Shown: positions 1 to 6,896, numbered from the stretch's first letter. The stretch is 9,274 bases of DNA from Pseudomonadota bacterium (GCA_021779875.1 JAJXZV010000159.1:1-9274), one strand, 5' to 3'. A program made the numbers and translations. The notes: generated by a model from the sequence alone, not told the origin.

Positions 1-1
1 G

Positions 2-1294
2 CTCGAACGCATGGTGCCGCCGCTCGAGCACCTGCTGCGCAACGCCGTGGTCCACGGCATCGAGAGCCCGGAAGGGCGCGCCGCGGCCGGCAAGCCCGAG
101 GTCGGCCGGATCACGGTCAGCCTGGAGCGCGACGGCGCCGAGGTGGTCATCGTGGTCGCGGACGACGGCGGCGGCATCGACCTGCGGTTGATCCGTGAGA
201 AGGCGGTCGCCCTGGGGCTGGCCGACCGGCAGGCGCGGCTCACCGACGAGGAGGCGATGCAGCTCATCCTCGAGCCCGGCTTCAGCACCGCCGGCCACGT
301 GACGCAGGCGGCCGGTCGCGGCGTCGGCATGGACGTCGTGGCGACCGAGGTCAAGAAGCTCGGGGGCGGCCTGTTCATCGAATCGACCCAGGGCCAGGGA
401 TCGCGTTTCACCATCCGCCTGCCGTTCACGCTGGCCATCAGCCAGGCGCTGATCGTGCGCGTCGCGGACGAGGTGTACGCCCTGCCGCTCGCCACGGTCG
501 AGGGCGTCGTGCGGCTGCCGCGCAACATCGTCGCGAAGCAGCTGGCCAAGGATGCTCCGCCGTTCGAGTACGGCGGGCAGAAATATCGCTTCCAGCACCT
601 CGGCTCCTTCGTCGGACTGGGTCCGACGGGCCTGCCCGAGAACGACGTCTCCATGTCCGTGGTCCTGGTGCGGGCCGGCGAGCATTCGACCGCGCTGGTC
701 GCGGACGAACTGGTGGGCAGCCGCGAGATCGTCGTCAAGTCCCTGGGCCCGCAGATTTCGGGCATCCGGGGCATTGCCGGCGCCACCATCCTGGGCGACG
801 GCCGGATCGTGGTCATCCTGGACATGGGTTCGCTGGTGCGCTCGGAGTGGCGGGCGCGGCCCGGCGACGGCACGCCGCTCGAACAGCGCGACCGGCGCAC
901 CTTCGCGCTGGTCGTCGACGACTCGATCACCGTGCGCCGCGTGACCCAGCGGCTGCTCGAGCGCAATGGAATGCGCGTGTTGACCGCCAAGGACGGAGTC
1001 GATGCGGTCTCACTGCTGCAGGAGAACATGCCGGACATCATCCTGCTCGACATCGAGATGCCGCGCATGGACGGGTACGAGCTCGCCGCGCACGTGCGCA
1101 ACGATCCGCGGCTCAAGCACATCCCCATCGTCATGATCACCTCGCGCGTCAGCGAGAAGCATCGCGCGCGTGCCATCGAGCTCGGGGTGGACGATTACCT
1201 GGGCAAGCCGTACCAGGAGAATCAGCTGCTCGACGCCATTGAACCGCTGGTCAACCGGCGCGCCAACCTGGCGCGGGTCGGGCCGAATGTCTGA
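2..1294 (+). CDS. chpA: ChpA/PilL-type hybrid chemotaxis histidine kinase, C-terminal part (5' end outside window)
   Basis: This is the C-terminal 430 codons of a CheA-family kinase; the frame is open to the left edge, so the Hpt and dimerisation domains are missing from view. Counting from the Met at base 11, the ATPase domain shows an N box (LLRNAVVHGIE, 8-18), a G1 box (DDGGGID, 51-57) and a G2 box (GRGVGMD, 102-108). A CheW-like domain follows at about 140-275, then a receiver domain at about 297-415. The receiver has the acidic pair D303/D304, phosphoacceptor D347 (LLDIEMPRMDG), T377 and K399, so it looks functional. In the family, such kinases relay signals from a methyl-accepting protein to PilG/PilH-type regulators that control type IV pilus extension and retraction. 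The fused receiver and the following chpC and rsmE-bioA genes favour ChpA over a flagellar CheA. The stop overlaps the next gene by 8 bases. Confidence 0.93.
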   Translation, partial: LERMVPPLEHLLRNAVVHGIESPEGRAAAGKPEVGRITVSLERDGAEVVIVVADDGGGIDLRLIREKAVALGLADRQARLTDEEAMQLILEPGFSTAGHVTQAAGRGVGMDVVATEVKKLGGGLFIESTQGQGSRFTIRLPFTLAISQALIVRVADEVYALPLATVEGVVRLPRNIVAKQLAKDAPPFEYGGQKYRFQHLGSFVGLGPTGLPENDVSMSVVLVRAGEHSTALVADELVGSREIVVKSLGPQISGIRGIAGATILGDGRIVVILDMGSLVRSEWRARPGDGTPLEQRDRRTFALVVDDSITVRRVTQRLLERNGMRVLTAKDGVDAVSLLQENMPDIILLDIEMPRMDGYELAAHVRNDPRLKHIPIVMITSRVSEKHRARAIELGVDDYLGKPYQENQLLDAIEPLVNRRANLARVGPNV

Positions 1295-1772
1295 GCTGCG
1301 CGAGGAGATCTACAGCCTGCTGGTGCCGCTCGCGGGCGAGCGGCTCCTGGTGCCGCGCGTCTGCGTCGCCGAGGTCATCGGCTACCAGGCGCCGACCGAG
1401 ATGGCCAACGCGCCGCCCTGGTATCTGGGCATGGTCGGCTGGAGCGGTCACAGCGTGCCGTTGGTCTCGTTCGAGGGCGCCCTGGGCCAGCCCCTGCCCG
1501 CCATAGGCGGCCGTACGCGCGTCGTCGTGTTCCACGCGACCGGCGGCAAGCTGGCGTCCGGCTGCCTGGGGGTCCTCACCCAGGGTTTCCCGCAGCTGGT
1601 GCGCGTCAATGCCGAAGTGCTGCGGCCCGATCCGTCGCGCAGCTTCGGCGAGCGTTCGCCGGTCATCTGCCAGGTGCGCATGGTGAACGAGACGCCGCTC
1701 ATTCCCGACCTGGAGAGGCTCGAGGAGATGATCGCCGAGGAAACCTCTGTGATGCCAGGGGCGTCGGCCTAG
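1287..1772 (+). CDS. chpC: CheW-like adaptor, ChpC-type
   Basis: This 161-residue protein consists of one CheW domain. It has an N-terminal strand segment (EIYSLLVPLAGERLLVPR), a VCVAEVIGY segment, and a central WYLGMVGWSGHSVPLVSFEGALG stretch (read as two parts, 45-56 and 57-67) where CheW proteins carry their loop and strand before the second subdomain. It should couple a pilus chemoreceptor to ChpA in a membrane-associated array. The ATG at 1287 overlaps the chpA stop by 8 bases with no strong Shine-Dalgarno sequence, which suggests translational coupling; an in-frame ATG at 1170 lies deep in chpA and was rejected. P. aeruginosa ChpC has a similar length and the same position relative to chpA, except that chpB normally lies between them. 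PilI is the other CheW of such systems but usually lies upstream of the kinase, so ChpC is preferred. The stop codon lies in a CTAG shared with rsmE. Confidence 0.82.
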   Translation: MSELREEIYSLLVPLAGERLLVPRVCVAEVIGYQAPTEMANAPPWYLGMVGWSGHSVPLVSFEGALGQPLPAIGGRTRVVVFHATGGKLASGCLGVLTQGFPQLVRVNAEVLRPDPSRSFGERSPVICQVRMVNETPLIPDLERLEEMIAEETSVMPGASA

Positions 1773-2533
1773 CCGGAGGAGGCGCCGGCGAGGCCTCCCA
1801 GATCGCCGAAGCGAATCTGCAGCCAGACGAGCGCGGCGATGGCCGCGGTTTCCGTGCGCAGCACGCGCGGGCCGAGCGTGAGCCGCGCGAACCCCGCGAC
1901 CCGGAACGCCTCGAGCTCCTCGGCGGCGAATCCTCCTTCCGGGCCGACCGCAATCTGGACCTCGCCGCCCGCCGGTGAGAGGTCCGCCACCGGACCGCCG
2001 CCGGCCGTCTCGGGCTCGAGCACCAGACGTGCGGCGCATCCCGTGGCCTCGCCGAGGAATTGGATGAGCGGGCGCGGAGCCTCGACCACCGGCAGCCGGT
2101 TGCGGCCGCACTGCTCGCACGCGGCGATCGCCACCGCCTGCCAATGCTGCGCCTTCGAAGCCGCCTGGGCGGCGTCGAGGCGGATCACGCTGCGCTGGCT
2201 GAGGACGGGCACGATGCGGGCCGCGCCGAGTTCGGTGGCCTTCTGCACGACCAGATCCATGCGGTCGCCCCGCGGGACGCTCTGCACGAGCGTCACGGCG
2301 AGCGGCGATTCGCGGTCGACCACGCGGCCCTCGCCCACGGCGACGGTCACGCGCACTCCCCGCACGCTCTCGACGACGCCCGGAAATTCCCGGCCGTCGC
2401 CGTTGAACAGGACGAGCTCGTCGCCGGCACGCGCCCGCAGCACCCGCGCGACGTGCGCGCCCGCCTCGTCGGGAAGCGCGAGCGCCGTCCCGGTGCGCAG
2501 CGTCGATGCCACGTGCAGGCGCGTCAGTCGCAC
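1769..2533 (-). CDS. rsmE: 16S rRNA (uracil-1498-N3)-methyltransferase RsmE
   Basis: This enzyme of 254 residues methylates N3 of U1498 in 16S rRNA, using S-adenosylmethionine, on the assembled 30S subunit. An N-terminal PUA-like RNA-binding domain (about 1-73) is followed by a SPOUT domain with the C-terminal knot. Diagnostic segments are DRESPL (73-78), the QK-x-x-ELG stretch (97-103), IAACEQCGRNRLP (136-148), GPEGGF (197-202) and LGPRVLRTETA (220-230); the last two form the SAM-binding knot. Length matches the E. coli enzyme closely. The start is a GTG inside the end of bioA, giving a 10-base overlap and probable co-translation; the MRLTRLHV start matches family N-termini. The stop overlaps that of convergent chpC by the four bases CTAG. 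Confidence 0.95.
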   Translation of the reverse strand: MRLTRLHVASTLRTGTALALPDEAGAHVARVLRARAGDELVLFNGDGREFPGVVESVRGVRVTVAVGEGRVVDRESPLAVTLVQSVPRGDRMDLVVQKATELGAARIVPVLSQRSVIRLDAAQAASKAQHWQAVAIAACEQCGRNRLPVVEAPRPLIQFLGEATGCAARLVLEPETAGGGPVADLSPAGGEVQIAVGPEGGFAAEELEAFRVAGFARLTLGPRVLRTETAAIAALVWLQIRFGDLGGLAGASSG

Positions 2534-3897
2534 GTCGCGAGCTCGATGCCCTCGGCGGCGACCCGGATCATCAGGTCGATCTCCGGCTCACCGACCACGT
2601 AGGGCGGCATGAAGTACACCACGTCGCCGATCGGGCGCAGCAGGACCCCGTTCGCGAGAGCGTGGCGGTGGATGCGGCGGCCGCGGCGCTCGCTCCACGG
2701 ATACGGTTCGCGCGTCGCCCGGTCGCGCACCAGTTCCACGGCGACGATCATGCCCGTCTGGCGCACCTCGGCCACGTGCGCAAGCGCCTCGAGCTCCCGC
2801 GCCCGGCGTCCGAGGTAGGCGGCGGTCGCCCGGTTGCGCTCGATGGCGCGATCCTCCGCGAACACGTCCAGGGTCGCGTTGGCCGCCGCGCAGGCGATGG
2901 GATTGCCGGTGTAGCTGTGCGAGTGCAGGAAGGCGTTCAATTTGACGTAATCGTCGTAGAAGGCCGCGTAGATGTCCTCGGTGGCGAGCACCGCCGACAA
3001 CGGCAGATAACCGCCCGTGAGCCCCTTCGACAGGCACATGAGATCGGGCGTGATGCCGGCCTGCTCGCACGCGAACATGGTGCCGGTGCGGCCGAAGCCG
3101 ACTGCGATCTCGTCGGCGATCAGGTGCACGCCGTGCCGCGTGCAGGCGTCGCGCAGCAGCGAGAGGTATCTCGGGTGATACATCCGCATGCCGCCGGCGC
3201 ATTGCACGAGCGGCTCGACGATGACCGCGGCTACCTCCCCGGCGTGCCGCTCGAGCAGGCGCTCCATGGCCTCGAATCGCCGCGCCGAGTGGTCCTGCCA
3301 GGACTCGCCGGGCTCGCGGTGATAGCAGTCCGGCGACGGCGCGGTGATCACGTCCATGAGCAGCGGCTTGTACAGCGACTTGTACAGATCCACATCGCCC
3401 ACGGCGAGCGCGCCCAGGGTCTCGCCGTGGTAGCTGTTGGCCAGGGTGATGAACCGGGTCTTGCCCGGACGGCCGACGTTGCGCCAGTAGTGGAAGCTCA
3501 TCTTGAGAGCAACCTCGACCGCCGCGGAGCCGTTGTCCGCGAAGAAGCAGCGGGTGAGCCCGGGCGGGGCGAGCGCCCTGAGCCGCTCGCCGAGGCGCAC
3601 CGCGGGCTCGTGGGTGAATCCCGCGAAGATGGCGTGCTCGAGGCGCTGAGCCTGTTCCGCCACCGCTCCGCTGATGCGCGGATTGGCATGGCCGAACAAG
3701 TTCACCCACCAGGAGCTGACCGCGTCCAGATAGCGCTTGCCGGCGTAATCCTCGAGCCATGGGCCGCTGCCGCTCTTGAGCGCGATGAGCGGCAGCGACT
3801 CGTGGTCCTTCATTTGGGTGCAGGGATGCCACACCACGCGCAGGTCGCGCTCGGCGAGCTCCGCCGCCCGGGTGGCTCCGTCGGTGATTGCGTGCAT
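2524..3897 (-). CDS. bioA: Adenosylmethionine-8-amino-7-oxononanoate aminotransferase (DAPA synthase)
   Basis: This PLP-dependent class III aminotransferase makes 7,8-diaminopelargonate from KAPA in biotin synthesis, with SAM as the usual amino donor in this family. Its 457 residues include WHPCTQMKDHE (23-33), SSWWVNLFGH (61-70), the phosphate-binding NGSAAVE (122-128), D262 in ADEIAVGFGR, PLP lysine K291 in LSKGLTGG, HSYTGNP (327-333) and the C-terminal FMPPY (429-433). E. coli BioA has Tyr where this protein has Cys26 (WHPYT versus WHPCT); I recall the Cys form from Pseudomonas BioA, so it looks like a clade feature. The frame stays open 51 codons upstream into ampD, but similarity starts just after the ATG at 3897, so that start was chosen. 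No clear Shine-Dalgarno precedes it. No bioB, bioF, bioC or bioD is adjacent. It overlaps rsmE by 10 bases. Confidence 0.96.
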   Translation of the reverse strand: MHAITDGATRAAELAERDLRVVWHPCTQMKDHESLPLIALKSGSGPWLEDYAGKRYLDAVSSWWVNLFGHANPRISGAVAEQAQRLEHAIFAGFTHEPAVRLGERLRALAPPGLTRCFFADNGSAAVEVALKMSFHYWRNVGRPGKTRFITLANSYHGETLGALAVGDVDLYKSLYKPLLMDVITAPSPDCYHREPGESWQDHSARRFEAMERLLERHAGEVAAVIVEPLVQCAGGMRMYHPRYLSLLRDACTRHGVHLIADEIAVGFGRTGTMFACEQAGITPDLMCLSKGLTGGYLPLSAVLATEDIYAAFYDDYVKLNAFLHSHSYTGNPIACAAANATLDVFAEDRAIERNRATAAYLGRRARELEALAHVAEVRQTGMIVAVELVRDRATREPYPWSERRGRRIHRHALANGVLLRPIGDVVYFMPPYVVGEPEIDLMIRVAAEGIELATCD

Positions 3898-3900
3898 AAT
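3872..3900 (+). promoter_or_regulatory. Possible sigma70-like promoter for ampD, inside the bioA 5' end
   Basis: GTGGCT (3872-3877, 3 of 6 to consensus) is separated by 17 bases from CATAAT (3895-3900, 5 of 6). CATAAT is one of few AT-rich hexamers in this GC-rich stretch. Transcription would start near 3907, downstream of the ATG at 3899, which would require ampD to start at a later non-ATG codon. The match is by eye only. Confidence 0.3.
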
Positions 3901-4537
3901 GAGCAAATTGTCGCACAGGCCGCGAGGGGATTTGACGGCGAGGCACGGACATCTGCGGATCGACGCCGCAAGCGGATGGCTGCACGGTGTGGCGCGCGTC
4001 GAGTCGCCGAACCGGGACGCCCGGCCGCCCGGGACGCGGCCGGATCTCATCGTGGTTCACGGCATCAGCCTGCCGCCGGGCGAGTTCGGCGGCGATTGGA
4101 TCGACCGGCTGTTCACCAATACGCTGCCGGCCGGCGCACATCCCTACTTCGCCGAGATCGCCTCGCTGCGCGTGTCCGCACACGTCTGCGTGCGGCGCGA
4201 TGGTACGCCCACCCAGTACGTGAGCTTCGCCGAGCGTGCCTGGCACGCCGGCCGCTCGAGCTACTGCGGACGCGAGGCCTGCAACGACTTCTCCATCGGC
4301 ATCGAGCTCGAGGGCGAGGACACCCGGCCTTACGATCCACGGCAATACCGGGCGCTCGCCGAGTTGGTCGCGGCGCTCTGCCGCCGCTACCCGTCGCTCT
4401 CGCCGGCGCGCGTGGTCGGGCACAGCGACATCGCACCCGGCCGCAAGACCGACCCCGGGCCGGCCTTCGATTGGCCCCAGGCGCGGCGGCTCATCGCGGC
4501 CGCCTCCCGCCGGCGCCCGACTCCCGGGGCGGCATGA
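3899..4537 (+). CDS. ampD: 1,6-anhydro-N-acetylmuramyl-L-alanine amidase AmpD
   Basis: This cytoplasmic zinc amidase removes the stem peptide from anhydro-muropeptides in peptidoglycan recycling; in several Gammaproteobacteria its loss induces AmpC beta-lactamase. Numbering from the ATG at 3899 (212 residues), likely zinc ligands are H54 (VVHGISLPPGEFGG), H175 and D185 (GHSDIAPGRKTDPGPAFDW), with catalytic E136 in SIGIELEG and K183 near the active site. RVSAHVCVRRDG and RAWHAG are also typical. No signal peptide is seen, as expected for AmpD rather than the exported AmiD type. E. coli AmpD is nearly 30 residues shorter, and the extra length lies at the N-terminus: family similarity begins around RIDAASGWLHG (20-30). 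The true start may therefore be TTG 3932 or CTG 3953 (GAGG 9 bases upstream) rather than the ATG, which has no Shine-Dalgarno and lies one base from the bioA ATG. The gene ends 9 bases before the convergent adenosyltransferase gene. Confidence 0.94.
   Translation: MSKLSHRPRGDLTARHGHLRIDAASGWLHGVARVESPNRDARPPGTRPDLIVVHGISLPPGEFGGDWIDRLFTNTLPAGAHPYFAEIASLRVSAHVCVRRDGTPTQYVSFAERAWHAGRSSYCGREACNDFSIGIELEGEDTRPYDPRQYRALAELVAALCRRYPSLSPARVVGHSDIAPGRKTDPGPAFDWPQARRLIAAASRRRPTPGAA
3907..3936 (-). promoter_or_regulatory. Possible sigma70-like promoter for bioA, inside the ampD 5' end
   Basis: On the minus strand GTCAAA (3936-3931, 3 of 6 to consensus) lies 18 bases from GACAAT (3912-3907, 4 of 6). 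Transcription would start near 3900, within a few bases of the bioA ATG, giving an almost leaderless mRNA; this agrees with the absence of a Shine-Dalgarno sequence. No E. coli-type BirA operator (a long inverted repeat around TTGTAAAC) is visible. The match is weak. Confidence 0.25.
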
Positions 4538-4546
4538 CGCCGCGGC

Positions 4547-5098
4547 TCACTCCCGGGCGCGCCGCCAGACGACGTCCCCGCCCTGCGCCTGCCGGGCGAG
4601 CACGCGCGCCACGACGAACAGCAGGTCGGACAGGCGATTCAGGTACTTGAGCGCGTCCGGCGCGACGTCCTCGGTGCGCGCGAGCGACCAGCAGCGCCGC
4701 TCGGCGCGACGGCATACGGCACGCGCCAGGTGGCAGGCGGCGGCCGCCGGTCCGCCGCCGGGAAGTATGAACTCCTGCAGCGGCGGCAAGTCCGCGTTGA
4801 AGGCGTCCAGCTCTCGTTCGAGGCGTTCGATCTGCGCCGCCGACATCATGCGGTGTCCGGGGATGCACAACTCGCCGCCGAGATCGAACAGGTCGTGCTG
4901 GATCCTGGTGAGGCATTCCCGTATCCCGGGCGCCAGGCCATCGGTCGCCAGCACCACGCCGATGGCACTGTTGGCTTCGTCCACGGTGCCGTAGGCCTCG
5001 ACACGCGGATTCTCCTTGGGAACCCTCGTGCCGTCGCCCAGGCCCGTGCTGCCCTGGTCCCCGGTGCGGGTGTAAATCTTGCTCAGCCGATTGCCCAT
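4547..5098 (-). CDS. PduO-type cob(I)alamin adenosyltransferase
   Basis: This enzyme transfers the adenosyl group of ATP to cob(I)alamin, giving adenosylcobalamin in cobalamin salvage. It has 183 residues. Visible family features are the N-terminal ATP-binding segment YTRTGDQGSTGLGDG (9-23), VDEANSAIG (39-47), a helix with IQHDLFDLGGEL (66-77), FILPGG (110-115), ARAVCRRAERR (125-135) and LNRLSDLLFVVAR (153-165), the helical-bundle pattern of the PduO/MMAB family rather than the P-loop CobA/BtuR type. Family members are active as trimers. The ATG at 5098 was chosen because GGAAG lies 8 bases upstream and similarity begins at once; an in-frame ATG at 5137 adds a proline-rich tail without a ribosome site. 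It follows the BtuD-like gene after 78 bases on the same strand, which fits import followed by adenosylation. Confidence 0.94.
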   Translation of the reverse strand: MGNRLSKIYTRTGDQGSTGLGDGTRVPKENPRVEAYGTVDEANSAIGVVLATDGLAPGIRECLTRIQHDLFDLGGELCIPGHRMMSAAQIERLERELDAFNADLPPLQEFILPGGGPAAAACHLARAVCRRAERRCWSLARTEDVAPDALKYLNRLSDLLFVVARVLARQAQGGDVVWRRARE

Positions 5099-5106
5099 GC
5101 GAGGTT

Positions 5107-5111
5107 CTTCC
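5107..5111 (-). promoter_or_regulatory. Ribosome binding site of the adenosyltransferase gene
   Basis: GGAAG on the minus strand lies 8 bases before the ATG at 5098. It decides between this start and the in-frame ATG 13 codons upstream. Confidence 0.65.
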
Positions 5112-5125
5112 GGAGGTGGCCTGGG

Positions 5126-5155
5126 ACGGTAGCACAAGGCCCGCCGGCGTGTCAG
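5126..5155 (-). promoter_or_regulatory. Possible promoter upstream of the adenosyltransferase gene
   Basis: In the 78-base gap after the BtuD-like gene, the minus strand has CTGACA (5155-5150, 5 of 6 to the -35 consensus), an 18-base spacer and TACCGT (5131-5126, 3 of 6) preceded by TGC as in an extended -10. Transcription would begin near 5119, about 20 bases before the start codon. The gap is too short for a cobalamin riboswitch, and I see no B12-box. Confidence 0.35.
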
Positions 5156-5176
5156 GCCGCGCCCGGTCGTTCCCGC

Positions 5177-5980
5177 CTAGGCCTGGAAGAAGACGCGGCG
5201 CCCGGCGGACTGAACCTCCTCGAAGCGCGTCCCGTAGAGCGCCGAGAGATTGTCCGCGGTGAGGGTCCCGGCCGCGGGGCCGCAGACCCAACCGCCGCCG
5301 ATGCCGAGCAGCAACACCCGATCGGCGAAGCGCGCGACGAGGTTCGGGTCGTGCAACGTGACGATCACGGCGGCGCCGTCGTCGGCGCGCGCGCGCAGCA
5401 GTTCGAGCGCCTCGAGCTGATGATTCGGATCGAGCTGATTGGTGGGTTCGTCGAGCAGGAATATCCGCGGCGTCTGCGCCAGCACGGCGGCCAGCGCCGC
5501 GCGGCGCCGCTCGCCTCCGGACAGCGTGAAGACGTCGCGCTGCTCATAGCCCGCGAGGCCCACCGCGGCGAGCGCCGACGCGGCGATGGCATGGTCACGA
5601 TGCGACTCCCACTGCCAGCTGGGGATGTGCGGGTGGCGGCCGAGCAGCACGGTTTCCAGCACGGTCGCCGGGAACGGATCCTCGACGTTCTGGGGCAGCA
5701 GGGCGAGTTCGCGCGCCAGCGCCCGCCTCGGCCACCGTTCGATGGCGCGCCCGGCGATGCGCACGATGCCGCCATGCGCCCGCCGCAGGCCGGCGAAGGT
5801 GTGCAGCGACAGGCTCTTGCCGCAGCCGTTCGGTCCGAGAATGGCGAGCAACTGGCCGGGCGCGACCTCGAGATCGAGTTCGCGCACCAGGATCCGCGCG
5901 CCGATGCCGACGCTCATGCCGCGGCACTCGAGCAACGGCCCGGCCGCGTCGTGCGCTTGGATGTTCTCGATGGGGTTCAA
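5177..5980 (-). CDS. FecE/BtuD-type ABC transporter ATP-binding protein (probable cobalamin or iron-chelate importer)
   Basis: This 267-residue ATPase would power a FecCD/BtuC-type importer at the inner membrane. All nucleotide-binding motifs are present: Walker A GPNGCGKS (49-56), Q-loop Q97 (LLPQN), signature LSGGE (153-157), Walker B IFLLDE (173-178), D-loop NQLD and switch H210 (TLHD). The C-terminal LTADNLSALYG is typical of the BtuD/FepC/HmuV branch. Substrate cannot be read from the ATPase; the adjacent cobalamin adenosyltransferase gene argues for cobalamin. The start is inferred as TTG 5980, overlapping the stop of the CPXCG gene as TTGA; the next ATG, at 5917, would remove the first strand of the domain. 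The frame is open further upstream, but that translation lacks similarity and overlaps the CPXCG gene. No permease gene is adjacent; a partial one lies at the right edge of the window. Confidence 0.9.
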   Translation of the reverse strand: MNPIENIQAHDAAGPLLECRGMSVGIGARILVRELDLEVAPGQLLAILGPNGCGKSLSLHTFAGLRRAHGGIVRIAGRAIERWPRRALARELALLPQNVEDPFPATVLETVLLGRHPHIPSWQWESHRDHAIAASALAAVGLAGYEQRDVFTLSGGERRRAALAAVLAQTPRIFLLDEPTNQLDPNHQLEALELLRARADDGAAVIVTLHDPNLVARFADRVLLLGIGGGWVCGPAAGTLTADNLSALYGTRFEEVQSAGRRVFFQA

Positions 5981-6165
5981 TCGGCGGATTCGACGCTGAG
6001 GTCCACGAGTTCGCCGCCGTCCGTCCGGTAGGACACCCGGAGCGGCCGGCAACAGACCGGACAGTCCTCGATGTAGCTCTGCTCGGCGACGGAGGTGTCC
6101 ACGGTCAACTCCACGCGCTCCCAGCAATGGGGGCAGGTCGCGTCGCAGCCCTGCAGGAAGTTCAT
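5977..6165 (-). CDS. CPXCG-family cysteine-rich small protein (probable zinc ribbon)
   Basis: This 62-residue protein has two cysteine knuckles, C11-P-H-C14 and C35-P-V-C38-C39-R-P-L, joined by the acidic linker segment VDTSVAEQSYIED, the pattern of the CPXCG cysteine-rich family. C7 is an extra cysteine. The four knuckle cysteines probably bind one zinc. The function of the family is unknown to me, and no membrane segment or signal peptide is seen. The Gly that gives the family its name is Trp here (CPHCW). The ATG at 6165 was chosen because upstream codons overlap pdxH and look non-conserved. It lies 16 bases after pdxH, and its stop overlaps the TTG start of the ATPase gene, so it is probably co-transcribed and coupled to it. 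Confidence 0.85.
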   Translation of the reverse strand: MNFLQGCDATCPHCWERVELTVDTSVAEQSYIEDCPVCCRPLRVSYRTDGGELVDLSVESAD

Positions 6166-6181
6166 CGCGGGCCCCGACGTA

Positions 6182-6868
6182 TCAGGGCTGGAGGCGCTGC
6201 GCCGACCACTCGACGGAGCCGGCATGGGGCCGAATCCAGCGGGCGCGATCGTGAATCCTGAATTCGCCCTCCACCCACAACTCGATCGCCTCGACGATCA
6301 GGCGAAAGCCTCCCCAGTGTCCGGGGCGCGGCACCTGCGCGTCCGCCATCGAGGGCTCGGGCCGTCCGGGGCCCTCGTAGGGAATGCCGAAGCGCCGCGC
6401 CGCGGCCGCGATCTCGCCGACCAAGTGCTCGCGCGAGGCGAGGGGCTGGCTCTGCCGGCTGGCCCAGGCGCCGAGGCGGTTCTGCCAGGGGCGGCTGCGA
6501 AAATAAGCATCGTTCTCGGCGTCGGTGAGCCGCTCGACGCGCCCTTCGGCACGCACCTGCCGATGGCGGTGATCCCAGTGGAACACGACCGCGGCGCGCG
6601 GATTCGCCGCGAGTTCGCGGCCCTTTCGTGACTGATAATTCGTGTAGAAGTAGATGGCCCCGGTCTTCGGGTCGATGTCCTTGCACAACACCACGCGCGC
6701 GGACGGCTGGCCGCGCTCGTCCGCGGTGGCGAGGATCATGGAGTTGGGGTTCGGCTGGGATGCATCCGCCTGCGCCTGGGCGAGCCAGCCGGCCGCGACC
6801 GCCAAGGGATCGCGGGGCAACGGGTCCGGCAGGCTCTCGGTCCAGAGGGTCGGCGCTTCGGTTGACAT
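6182..6868 (-). CDS. pdxH: Pyridoxine/pyridoxamine 5'-phosphate oxidase
   Basis: This FMN-dependent oxidase converts pyridoxine or pyridoxamine 5'-phosphate to pyridoxal 5'-phosphate, the last step of PLP synthesis and salvage. It has 228 residues, slightly longer than E. coli PdxH. Family features in order are ARVVLCKDID (57-66), YFYTNYQSRKGREL (73-86) for FMN phosphate binding, FHWDHRHRQVRAEG (96-109), AYFRSRPWQNRLGAWASRQSQ (121-141, its central part binding PLP), PRPGHWGGFRL (180-190), FRIHDRARW (203-211) and the C-terminal RLQP. The ATG at 6868 gives MSTEAPTLW; the frame stays open far upstream, but only as antisense of tyrA. It heads the minus-strand cluster with the CPXCG, ATPase and adenosyltransferase genes and diverges from tyrA across 87 bases. 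No strong Shine-Dalgarno is visible. Confidence 0.96.
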   Translation of the reverse strand: MSTEAPTLWTESLPDPLPRDPLAVAAGWLAQAQADASQPNPNSMILATADERGQPSARVVLCKDIDPKTGAIYFYTNYQSRKGRELAANPRAAVVFHWDHRHRQVRAEGRVERLTDAENDAYFRSRPWQNRLGAWASRQSQPLASREHLVGEIAAAARRFGIPYEGPGRPEPSMADAQVPRPGHWGGFRLIVEAIELWVEGEFRIHDRARWIRPHAGSVEWSAQRLQP

Positions 6869-6882
6869 GCGGGCATGGTAGC

Positions 6883-6896
6883 GCGCGGCGCCGCGC
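6883..6896. repeat. 14-base perfect palindrome between pdxH and tyrA
   Basis: GCGCGGCGCCGCGC is self-complementary and centred on GGCGCC. It lies just upstream of the candidate tyrA -35 and within the probable pdxH leader, so it could be an operator or an RNA hairpin. In DNA this rich in GC such palindromes can arise by chance. Confidence 0.35.

Noticed and set aside
2..60. ATG at base 11 as a genuine start of the histidine kinase
   Set aside because: The frame stays open to the left edge and the Met lies inside the ATPase domain just before the N box, so the gene is truncated by the window, not started there.
2588..4423. Open minus-strand frame of 611 codons overlapping bioA and ampD
   Set aside because: It is an out-of-frame shadow of bioA on the same strand; the bioA frame carries all aminotransferase motifs.
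4538..4546. Terminator between convergent ampD and the adenosyltransferase gene
   Set aside because: Only 9 bases separate the stops, with no stem-loop plus T-run visible.
2506..4650. Open plus-strand frame of 714 codons opposite bioA
   Set aside because: It is antisense to bioA, then crosses ampD in another frame. Its composition is Arg/Ala/Gly/His-rich without family motifs, as expected from high GC at third codon positions.
5099..5176. Possible cobalamin riboswitch before the adenosyltransferase gene
   Set aside because: The gap is only 78 bases, much shorter than a cobalamin riboswitch, and no B12-box-like sequence was seen on the minus strand.
4730..6031. Plus-strand frame of 433 codons opposite the adenosyltransferase and ATPase genes
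   Set aside because: It is a complement shadow of two well-supported genes and has no recognisable motif or conserved start.
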